From an uncultured Curtobacterium sp. (GTDB taxonomy: Bacteria > Actinomycetota > Actinomycetes > Actinomycetales > Microbacteriaceae), in contig CAJYIG010000285.1 of NCBI GenBank assembly GCA_913774725.1, positions 1 through 5,888 of the forward strand: a DNA stretch of 5,888 nucleotides. Reading direction: 5' to 3'. The notes under the pieces are model-generated. The model saw only the letters and a program-made list of their open reading frames with translations, was not told the origin of the DNA and made no database searches. This document shows, in pieces, positions 1 to 5,740 of this stretch. How positions within the stretch are numbered: position 1 is the first letter of the stretch; the number at the start of each line of letters is the position of its first letter. A program made the translations under genes and the position numbers.

Positions 1-771
1 GGCCATCACGTTCAGGTAGTACATGTCGTAGCCCGGTGCGGCGACCGCGGGACCGTGCCAGCCGTACGGCACCAGGACGACGTCGCCGGTGCGGACCTGA
101 CGGAACTCGTCGATGGGCCGGTCGTCCGACGCGTACGTGCGGTGCAGCGCGAAGGGCTCGGCGCCGGCGGGGGCGTCCACACCGCGGGCCACGTCGACCT
201 CGTAGTAGTAGATCTCCTCGAGGTTCGACTCCTCGCCGTCACGGTGCCTGTCGTGCTTGTGCGGCGGGTACGACGACCAGTTGCCGGCGGGGGTGATCAC
301 CTCGCACACGATGAACTCCGCCGCGTCGAGCGCTGCCGGCGTCCCGAAGTTGTGCACCTGTCGGCTGGACCGTCCGGCGCCACGCAGTTCGACGGGTACG
401 TCGCCGCGGGCGACGTACATGCTTGGCTTGACCGTCTCGGTGGGCGCCTCGGCGACGGCGACACGGCCGGAACCGGTGATCGTCGCGGCGGTGCCGGAGC
501 CGAGGTACAGGACGTCGGTCGGTCCCTCGAAGACGCTGGCGCGTCCGTCGAGGGTCTGCGTGGTGTCGTCGTACGACACGGTGAAGCTGCCGGCGAGCGG
601 CACGACGAGTCGTTCGACCGCGTCGGCCGGGAGGCGCAGCTCGCCGCCGTCGGTGAGCGTTCCGGTCCGCAGACCGGTGTGCACCCACCCCTCGACGCGT
701 CCGTCGACCACGTCGGTCCAGCCGTCCTCCGGACGGCTCCCCGCGCGGATGAACCAGTTGTCGTTCGACAT
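1..771 (-). CDS. iolB: 5-deoxy-glucuronate isomerase IolB (3' end outside window)
   Basis: This cytosolic enzyme of myo-inositol catabolism converts 5-deoxy-D-glucuronate to 2-deoxy-5-keto-D-gluconate, the substrate of IolC. Translating back from the ATG at 771 gives 257 residues with no stop before the window edge. IolB proteins are usually near 290-300 residues, so roughly 40 C-terminal residues are missing. The protein starts MSNDNWFIRAG. The second half carries the cupin metal-site pattern: YPPHKHD at residues 168-174 (H171, H173), then Glu in NLEEIYYYE (183-191), and a later His in PYGWHGP (235-241, H239). It ends in the family-typical GYDMYYLNVMA. The start lies 20 bases after the mmsA stop; the best upstream purine run, GGGGA, is about 13 bases away, a weak ribosome site, which suggests reliance on read-through from mmsA. 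The pathway neighbours strongly support the call. Confidence 0.95.
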   Translation of the reverse strand, partial: MSNDNWFIRAGSRPEDGWTDVVDGRVEGWVHTGLRTGTLTDGGELRLPADAVERLVVPLAGSFTVSYDDTTQTLDGRASVFEGPTDVLYLGSGTAATITGSGRVAVAEAPTETVKPSMYVARGDVPVELRGAGRSSRQVHNFGTPAALDAAEFIVCEVITPAGNWSSYPPHKHDRHRDGEESNLEEIYYYEVDVARGVDAPAGAEPFALHRTYASDDRPIDEFRQVRTGDVVLVPYGWHGPAVAAPGYDMYYLNVMA

Positions 772-791
772 GCTCGTGCTCGCGTCCCCGA

Positions 792-2351
792 TCAGGAGTT
801 CGACGGGAAGCCGAGGTCGACGCCGCCGTGCGTGGCCGGGTCGAGCCAGCGCGACGTGATCGCCTTCTGCCGGGTGAAGAAGCTGACGCCGTCGGCGCCG
901 TACGCCTTGTGGTCGCCGAACAGCGAGTTCTTCCACCCGCCGAACGAGTAGTAGGCCACGGGCACCGGGATCGGGACGTTGATGCCGATCATCCCGACCT
1001 GCACGTCACGCTGGAACCGACGGGCCGCCCCGCCGTCGTTCGTGAAGATCGCGGTGCCGTTGCCGAACGCGCCGGAGTTGATGAGCTCGAGGCCCTCGTC
1101 GTAGGACTGCACACGGACGACCGACAGTACCGGGCCGAAGATCTCCTCGGTGTAGACCCGGCTCGTCGTCGGCACCCGGTCGATCAGGGTCGGGCCGAGC
1201 CAGAAGCCGTTCTCGTCGCCGTCGGGCCGGACGGTGCGGCCGTCCACCACGACCTCGGCGCCGTCCTGCTCGGCGACCTCGATGTACGAGGCGACCTTGT
1301 CGCGGTGCTGCTCGGTGACGAGCGGACCCATGTCGCAGCCGCGGCGTCCGTCACCGATGCGCAGCGTCGCCGCGCGCTCGCGGATCTTCGCGACGAGCTC
1401 GTCGGCCACCGGCTCGACGGCGACGACGACCGAGATCGCCATGCAGCGCTCGCCGGCGGAGCCGAAGCCCGCGTTGATCGCGTTGTCCGCGACGAGGTCG
1501 AGGTCCGCGTCCGGCAGTACCAGCATGTGGTTCTTCGCCCCGCCGAGGGCCTGGACGCGCTTGCCGTGCTTCGTCCCGGTCTCGTACACGTACTGGGCGA
1601 TCGGGGTCGAGCCGACGAACGAGATCGACTCGACGTCCGGGCTCGTGAGGAGTCCGTCGACCGCGGCCTTGTCGCCGTTGAGCACGGTGAAGACGCCGTC
1701 GGGCAGGCCCGCCTCCTGGAACTTCCGCGCGAGCCAGATCGCCGCGGACGGGTCCTTCTCGCTCGGCTTCAGGACGACGGTGTTGCCGGCCGCGATCGCG
1801 ATCGGCAGGAACCACAGCGGGACCATCGCCGGGAAGTTGAACGGCGAGATGATGCCCACGACGCCGAGCGGCTGGCGGATCGAGTACACGTCGATGCCGG
1901 TCGAGACCTGGTCGGAGAACTCGCCCTTCATCAGCGACGGGATGTTCGTCGCGAGCTCGACCACCTCCTGCCCGCGGGCGATCTCCCCCAGGGCGTCGTC
2001 GATGACCTTGCCGTGCTCGCTCGTGATGATCTCGGCGAGCTCGGCCTTGTCGCGGTTCAGGACCTCGCGGAACGCGAAGAGGATCTGCTGCCGCTTGGCG
2101 AGCGAGAGGTTGCTCCATGCCGGGAACGCCGCCTTGGCGCTCGCGATCGCCCGCTGGATCTCGGCCTCGTCGGCGAGGGCGACCTGCTTCGTGGCGACGC
2201 CGAGCGCCGGGTCGTAGACCGGCGCCGTCCGACCGGAGGCCGACGCGACGTGCTCGCCGTCGATCCAGTACCCGACCGTCGTCGTGCCGGTGTCGGTGCC
2301 GGTGCCGGTGTTGGTCTCGGTGCCGCTGCTGGTCTCGGTGCTGGTGGTCAT
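792..2351 (-). CDS. mmsA: CoA-acylating (methyl)malonate-semialdehyde dehydrogenase
   Basis: This 519-residue aldehyde dehydrogenase uses NAD+ and CoA to turn malonate semialdehyde into acetyl-CoA with loss of CO2; relatives also act on methylmalonate semialdehyde. In inositol operons it is called IolA. Visible motifs are the Rossmann-side SPFNFPAMVP (169-178), KPSEKDPSA (195-203), SFVGSTPIA (244-252), GSAGERCMA (297-305) with catalytic Cys303, and EEIFGPVLSV (402-411). The usual general-base Glu of hydrolytic aldehyde dehydrogenases (in ELGGK) is replaced by Ala268 in QALGGAKNH, as expected for the CoA-acylating branch. Arg302 and Arg126 match arginines reported to bind the substrate carboxylate in this family. 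Residues 2-25 form a Thr-rich low-complexity head not typical of the family. The ATG at 2351 is the only in-frame start before the conserved domain and has a good AAGGA ribosome site 8 bases upstream. Its ATG overlaps the upstream stop as ATGA. Confidence 0.95.
   Translation of the reverse strand: MTTSTETSSGTETNTGTGTDTGTTTVGYWIDGEHVASASGRTAPVYDPALGVATKQVALADEAEIQRAIASAKAAFPAWSNLSLAKRQQILFAFREVLNRDKAELAEIITSEHGKVIDDALGEIARGQEVVELATNIPSLMKGEFSDQVSTGIDVYSIRQPLGVVGIISPFNFPAMVPLWFLPIAIAAGNTVVLKPSEKDPSAAIWLARKFQEAGLPDGVFTVLNGDKAAVDGLLTSPDVESISFVGSTPIAQYVYETGTKHGKRVQALGGAKNHMLVLPDADLDLVADNAINAGFGSAGERCMAISVVVAVEPVADELVAKIRERAATLRIGDGRRGCDMGPLVTEQHRDKVASYIEVAEQDGAEVVVDGRTVRPDGDENGFWLGPTLIDRVPTTSRVYTEEIFGPVLSVVRVQSYDEGLELINSGAFGNGTAIFTNDGGAARRFQRDVQVGMIGINVPIPVPVAYYSFGGWKNSLFGDHKAYGADGVSFFTRQKAITSRWLDPATHGGVDLGFPSNS
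2286..2321 (-). repeat. Tandem hexamer repeat coding (Thr-X)6 at the MmsA N-terminus
   Basis: Six consecutive 6-base units of the form ACCNNN (minus strand; third bases vary) encode residues 11-22 of MmsA as Thr alternating with Glu, Asn, Gly, Gly, Asp and Gly. Four of the six units are ACCGGC or ACCGAC. The flanking codons (residues 2-10 and 23-25) are also Thr/Ser-rich. The unit length is a multiple of three, so gain or loss of copies by slippage would keep the reading frame. Confidence 0.8.
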
Positions 2352-3337
2352 GCGTTGCTTCCTTCCGGGACGGACGTGTCCAGGGTGGTGGACGGGGCAG
2401 GTGAGTCGGGGTGATCGCGAGTCGGTGTGGAGGACTCGTCCCGTGCCTCCCGGCTGTGGACGAGTGCGGACGCGACGTCGACCGCGGTGGCGACGTCACC
2501 GTCCTGCGGGTAGAGCAGGGTGCGGCCGACGACGAGCCCGCGGACCCCGGGCAGGGCGAGCGCGTCGGCCCACGTGGCGTAGGTCTCGTCGGGGCTGCCC
2601 GACGGGTCGCCGCCGAGCAGGAGCGTCGGCAGGGTGGTCGCGGCCATCACCCGCGCCATGTCGTCGACGACCGGGATCTTCAGCCAGCTGTAGGCGCTCG
2701 ACTCCCCCAGGCCCGCGGCGATCGCCATCGAGGTGATCACGGCGTCGGCGCTCAGGTCGTTGACGACCCGGCCGTCGCGCCACGAGGACATGAACGGTTC
2801 GAGCATGATCGGCAGCTGCAGCGCGGCCGCCTCGGTCACGGCGCGCGCGGTCGCCTCGAGCGTCGGGGCGGTGCCGGCGTCGTCGAGCGCGACCCGGACG
2901 AGCAGCTTCGCGAAGTCGAGCCCGGCGTCCTTGATCGCCCGGGCGGAGTACGCGGTGTATCGGTCGTCGAGCTCGAAGGAGGCCCCGCGCAGGCCGCCGC
3001 GGTTCATCGAGCCGACGACGACCTTGCCGTCGAGCGCCCCGAGGAGCGCCAGGTCCTCGAGGACGTCCGGCGTGCCGAGGACCCCGTCGACGCCCGGCCT
3101 GCCGAGGGCCCTGACGAGGCGCTCGAGCAGGTCGTAGCGGTCGGCCATCGCCGAGGCGTCGTCGCGGACGGCGAGCGCACCACGGGCGGGGTGGTCGGCG
3201 GCCACGATGAACAGCTTGCCGTCGTCGGCGAGCAGCGGGCGGCGGGTCCGGGTCCGCAGGACCTCGGCCACCCGCTCCGGCGACCCGGCGCGCAGGTCCC
3301 GCAGCCGGGCGAAGTCGGCGGGGCTGATCTCAGGCAT
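2348..3337 (-). CDS. Cgl0159-type (beta/alpha)8 aldolase, probable inositol-pathway aldolase
   Basis: This 329-residue TIM-barrel protein sits between iolC and mmsA. It resembles the actinobacterial family named after C. glutamicum Cgl0159, sometimes annotated as deoxyribose-phosphate aldolase. Visible features suggest a class I (Schiff-base) aldolase: a first strand KLFIVAADHP (41-50) like the DhnA/LsrF group, lysine-bearing strands DFAKLLVRV (141-149) and YSWLKIPVV (216-224, candidate Schiff-base Lys220), LLLGGDPSG (239-247), and a final-barrel GLVVGRTLLYP (267-277) of the phosphate-binding type. Inference: it cleaves 2-deoxy-5-keto-gluconate 6-phosphate to dihydroxyacetone phosphate and malonate semialdehyde, the step between IolC and MmsA. 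The Bacillus enzyme for that step, IolJ, is an unrelated metal-dependent type. The start at 3337 has AAGGAGG 6 bases upstream and overlaps iolC by 8 bases; the longer upstream reading frame is a shadow inside iolC. Residues 298-329 are a Ser/Thr/Pro/Asp-rich, probably disordered tail. Family call is firm, substrate is inferred. Confidence 0.85.
   Translation of the reverse strand: MPEISPADFARLRDLRAGSPERVAEVLRTRTRRPLLADDGKLFIVAADHPARGALAVRDDASAMADRYDLLERLVRALGRPGVDGVLGTPDVLEDLALLGALDGKVVVGSMNRGGLRGASFELDDRYTAYSARAIKDAGLDFAKLLVRVALDDAGTAPTLEATARAVTEAAALQLPIMLEPFMSSWRDGRVVNDLSADAVITSMAIAAGLGESSAYSWLKIPVVDDMARVMAATTLPTLLLGGDPSGSPDETYATWADALALPGVRGLVVGRTLLYPQDGDVATAVDVASALVHSREARDESSTPTRDHPDSPAPSTTLDTSVPEGSNA
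2358..2365 (-). promoter_or_regulatory. Ribosome binding site of mmsA
   Basis: GAAGGAAG on the minus strand, with its AAGGA core 8 bases before the ATG at 2351, lies in the last codons of the aldolase gene. It supports the start at 2351 and therefore the translation of the unusual Thr-rich N-terminal head of MmsA. Confidence 0.8.
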
Positions 3338-4334
3338 CGATGCCCTCCTTCGTGGTCGCCTGCGCCGGGTTCGTACGCAGGAACTCGTCGATCTCGTCGC
3401 TCGTCGGCATCGCGGTCGAGCACTCGAACCGGGTGGCGACGATGGCACCGGCCGCGTTCGCGAACGCGAGGGTGCGGTCGAGGCTCCAGCCCTGCAGCAG
3501 GCCGTGCACGAGCGCCCCGCCGAACCCGTCGCCGGAGCCGAGCCCGTTGACGACGTCGATGGTGTGCGGCCGGTACTCGACGGTCTCGTCGCGGGTCTTC
3601 GCCAGGACGCCCTTCGGCCCCTGCTTGACGATCGCCACCTCGACACCGCGGTCGAGCAGGGCGTCGGCGGCGCGGACGGGGTCGGTCTCCCCCACCGCGA
3701 CCTCGCACTCCTCGCGGTTGCCGACGGCGACGGTGGCGTGCTCGAGGGCGACGGCGACCTCGCGCGTCGCCGCTGCGGGGTTCGACCAGAACATCGCCCG
3801 GTAGTCGAGGTCGAGCACGGTGTGCAACCTCGTGGGGGCCGTCGACGCGCTCCGCGCCGCGTACGCCGCGTGGTGGGCGCTGCGGCTCGGTTCCTCGCTG
3901 AGTCCCGTCACGGTCGTCCAGAACACCCGGGTCCGCTCGATCGCGTGGAGCGGCAGGGACTTCGTCGTGATCATCAGGTCCGGCGCCTTCGGGGCCCGGT
4001 AGAAGTAGAGCGGGAAGTCGTCCGGCGGGAAGATCTCGCAGAAGGCCACGGGGGTGTTCAGCCCCTCGACCGTCTCGACGAAGTCGTTCGCGACGCCGAA
4101 CTCGGGCAGGGTGCGCGCGATGTACCGGCCGAACGGGTCGTTCCCCGTGCGGGTGATCACCGCTGCGTCGGCGCCGTGCCTGGCCGCGGCGATCGCGACG
4201 TTGGTCGCGCTGCCCCCGACCGACTTCGAGAAGGTCGTGACGTCCTCGAGCGGGCCGGTCTGCTGCGGGTAGACGTCGACGCTGACGCGTCCCATCGTGA
4301 TCACGTCGTGGACGTGGGGAGCTTCGTTGGTCAT
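3330..4334 (-). CDS. iolC: 5-dehydro-2-deoxygluconokinase IolC (PfkB family)
   Basis: This cytosolic ATP-dependent sugar kinase phosphorylates 2-deoxy-5-keto-D-gluconate on O6, giving the substrate of the next gene's probable aldolase. The 334-residue product shows the PfkB pattern. Near the N-terminus is MGRVSVDVYPQQTG (14-27), the form typical of IolC, followed by VGGSATNVAIAAARHG (39-54), the substrate-side PfkB signature. The C-terminal ATP and anion-hole motif is VNGLGSGDGFGGAL (262-275) with catalytic base Asp269. AVGNREECEVA (203-213) and VEVAIVKQGPKG (231-242) are the usual mid-domain kinase segments. The start was set at the ATG at 4334: the frame stays open to an ATG at 4388, but that codon lies upstream of the predicted transcription start and the extra residues (MYSRARPPMKPHGR) look non-coding. 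A GGAAGG sits 12 bases before the chosen ATG, a little far. First gene of the operon. Confidence 0.94.
   Translation of the reverse strand: MTNEAPHVHDVITMGRVSVDVYPQQTGPLEDVTTFSKSVGGSATNVAIAAARHGADAAVITRTGNDPFGRYIARTLPEFGVANDFVETVEGLNTPVAFCEIFPPDDFPLYFYRAPKAPDLMITTKSLPLHAIERTRVFWTTVTGLSEEPSRSAHHAAYAARSASTAPTRLHTVLDLDYRAMFWSNPAAATREVAVALEHATVAVGNREECEVAVGETDPVRAADALLDRGVEVAIVKQGPKGVLAKTRDETVEYRPHTIDVVNGLGSGDGFGGALVHGLLQGWSLDRTLAFANAAGAIVATRFECSTAMPTSDEIDEFLRTNPAQATTKEGIDA
3344..3350 (-). promoter_or_regulatory. Strong ribosome binding site of the aldolase gene
   Basis: AAGGAGG on the minus strand lies 6 bases before the ATG at 3337, inside the last codons of iolC. It is the best Shine-Dalgarno match in the window and fixes the start of the aldolase gene, ruling out the longer frame that extends into iolC. 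Confidence 0.85.
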
Positions 4335-4379
4335 GCGACGCGAGGACCTTCCGTGCGGCTTCATCGGCGGACGAGCACG

Positions 4380-4408
4380 ACTGTACACGGAGTTTGCCCT
4401 AATGTCAG
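4380..4408 (-). promoter_or_regulatory. Predicted promoter of the iolC operon
   Basis: On the minus strand CTGACA (4408-4403, five of six bases of the -35 consensus TTGACA) is followed after exactly 17 bases by TACAGT (4385-4380, four of six bases of TATAAT). The transcription start would fall near 4373, giving a leader of about 39 bases before the iolC ATG at 4334. Position, orientation and spacing all fit. I see no internal promoter this clear between the four operon genes, consistent with one transcript. Confidence 0.6.
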
Positions 4409-4413
4409 TACAT
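4382..4413. promoter_or_regulatory. Possible operator: paired TGTAC-type palindromes over the iolC promoter
   Basis: TGTACA (4382-4387), a perfect 6-bp palindrome, overlaps the predicted -10. ATGTCAGTACAT (4402-4413), an interrupted palindrome with arms ATGT and ACAT, covers the predicted -35. Both contain TGTAC on the minus strand, 25 bases apart. Such an arrangement would suit a repressor that blocks polymerase, for example a GntR- or LacI-type inositol regulator. No regulator gene is in the window, so its identity is unknown. Short palindromes arise by chance, hence the low confidence. Confidence 0.35.
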
Positions 4414-4430
4414 GGATCGGCTCGGTCGGA

Positions 4431-4444
4431 CTCCCGGCCGGGAG
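4431..4444. repeat. Perfect 14-bp palindrome between iolC and rmuC
   Basis: CTCCCGGCCGGGAG reads the same on both strands. It lies upstream of the iolC -35 box and 33 bases before the chosen rmuC ATG. It could be a dimeric protein site or, in an rmuC leader RNA, a 5-bp stem with a GGCC loop. It ends one base into the only GGAGG near rmuC. Confidence 0.7.
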
Positions 4445-4477
4445 GCGCGTGTCGGTGGGACCTGCCACAGTCACGAC

Positions 4478-5740
4478 ATGCAGATCCTCGCCCTGGTCAT
4501 CGGCCTCGTCCTCGGCATCGCCGTCGGTGCCGTCGTCGCGTGGTCGCTCGCCCGTTCGCGCGCCGGCGTCGACGCCGCCGCCGCCCGGGCGACCGCCGAC
4601 GCGCTGCGTGCGCAGCTCGACTCCGTGCGCGCCGACGCCGAGGAACGGCTCGACGCCCAGGACGCGCAGTACCGCCGCCAGGTCGACTCCCTCGAGCGTC
4701 GGGCCGCCGAACTCGAGCACCTCGTGCAGCGCATGCACGGCGCCGACGCGGCACGGACCCAGGGCGAGTCGAAGGTGCTGTCGGCGCTCAGCCCCGTCGC
4801 GCAGACGCTCGACCAGATGCGGGCGAAGATCGCCGAACTCGAGCAGTCGCGGACCGAGCAGTACGGCGCCCTGTCCGCCCAGCTGCGGTCCGCCGCCGAG
4901 TCCGAGGAACGGCTCCGCGCCACTGCCGACACGCTCGCGAGCGCCCTGTCGTCGAACAGCACCCGCGGCGTGTGGGGCGAGACGCAGTTGCGGAACGTGG
5001 TCGAGGCCGCCGGGCTCCTCGAACGGGTCGACTTCGACGTGCAGTCCTCGGTGACGACGGCCGCCGGCACTGCCCGACCGGACATGGTCGTGCACCTGCC
5101 CGGGGGCAAGACGATCGCGGTCGACGCGAAGGTCCCCTTCAGCGCCTACCTGCAGGCGGCGGAGATCCCGGCGAGCGCGACCGGGGCCGAGGGTGCCCGG
5201 CGCGACCAGCTCATCGCGCAGCACGTCAAGGCGCTCCGCGCGCACGTCGACGCCCTGGCCGCGCGGGAGTACTGGACGGGCTACGACGCCTCGCCCGAGC
5301 TGACGATCGCGTTCATCCCGTCCGAGTCGCTGATCTCGAGCGCGCTCGCCGCCGACCCGGGCCTGCTCGACCACGCCTTCCGGAAGCGGATCGCCCTGGC
5401 GTCACCGGTCACGCTGTGGTCGGTGCTCAAGACAGTGGCGTTCTCGTGGCAGCAGGACGTCGTCACCGCCGAGGCCCGGGAGCTCTTCCGGGCGTCGCGC
5501 GAGCTCTACGGACGCCTGGCGACGCTCGGCGGACACGTCGACAAGCTCGGTCGGGCGATCCGGGGGTCGGTCGTCGACTACAACCGGTTCGTCGGGTCGC
5601 TCGAGCGCCAGGTGCTGCCGAGCGCCCGGCGCCTGTCGCTGCTCGACGAGTCGAAGGTGCTCGCCGACCCGGGGACGATCGACGACGAGCCGCGGCTGCT
5701 CACCGCGCCCGAGCTCGTCGGCGCCCTCGACGACGACTGA
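4478..5740 (+). CDS. rmuC: DNA recombination protein RmuC homologue
   Basis: RmuC-family proteins are membrane-anchored coiled-coil proteins with a core predicted to be related to PD-(D/E)XK nucleases; E. coli rmuC was linked to limiting inversions at short inverted repeats. From the ATG at 4478 the product has 420 residues, normal for the family. Residues 2-23 (ILALVIGLVLGIAVGAVVAW) are one transmembrane segment, followed by a charged, Ala/Glu/Arg-rich coiled coil to about 150. The RmuC core follows: RGVWGETQLRNVVEAAGL (163-180), RPDMVVHLPGG (200-210), TIAVDAKVPF (212-221) with Asp216 and Lys218 as candidate nuclease-type residues, and AFIPSESLI (278-286). The frame is open from an ATG at 4412, but those 22 extra residues are polar and would bury the membrane anchor. 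Neither start has a good ribosome site. It is divergent from the inositol operon and functionally unrelated to it. Confidence 0.92.
   Translation: MQILALVIGLVLGIAVGAVVAWSLARSRAGVDAAAARATADALRAQLDSVRADAEERLDAQDAQYRRQVDSLERRAAELEHLVQRMHGADAARTQGESKVLSALSPVAQTLDQMRAKIAELEQSRTEQYGALSAQLRSAAESEERLRATADTLASALSSNSTRGVWGETQLRNVVEAAGLLERVDFDVQSSVTTAAGTARPDMVVHLPGGKTIAVDAKVPFSAYLQAAEIPASATGAEGARRDQLIAQHVKALRAHVDALAAREYWTGYDASPELTIAFIPSESLISSALAADPGLLDHAFRKRIALASPVTLWSVLKTVAFSWQQDVVTAEARELFRASRELYGRLATLGGHVDKLGRAIRGSVVDYNRFVGSLERQVLPSARRLSLLDESKVLADPGTIDDEPRLLTAPELVGALDDD

Noticed and set aside
55..951. A 298-residue plus-strand open frame opposite iolB
   Set aside because: The minus strand here codes for IolB with cupin metal ligands; the plus frame has no recognisable domain.
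828..2414. A 528-residue open frame on the plus strand opposite mmsA
   Set aside because: Its product is a run of Arg, Asp, Val, Leu and Gly with no motif, typical of an antisense shadow in high-GC DNA. The opposite strand codes for an unmistakable aldehyde dehydrogenase.
3338..3646. Longer N-terminus for the aldolase gene, starting inside iolC
   Set aside because: The extra residues are Arg/Ser/Thr-rich and lie out of frame within the conserved kinase motif region of iolC. The ATG at 3337 has an ideal ribosome site.
4335..4388. Longer start for iolC at 4388 or 4364
   Set aside because: 4388 lies upstream of the predicted transcription start and within the promoter spacer. 4364 would leave a leader of only about 9 bases with no ribosome site, and the added residues do not resemble the family.
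3207..5054. A 615-residue plus-strand open frame spanning iolC, the intergenic region and part of rmuC
   Set aside because: It crosses three well-supported features in the wrong frames and has Arg/Ser/Pro-rich shadow composition.
4361..5374. A 337-residue minus-strand open frame opposite rmuC
   Set aside because: Shadow composition (Arg, Gly, Val, Leu, Glu), no motif, and it covers the conserved RmuC core coded on the plus strand.
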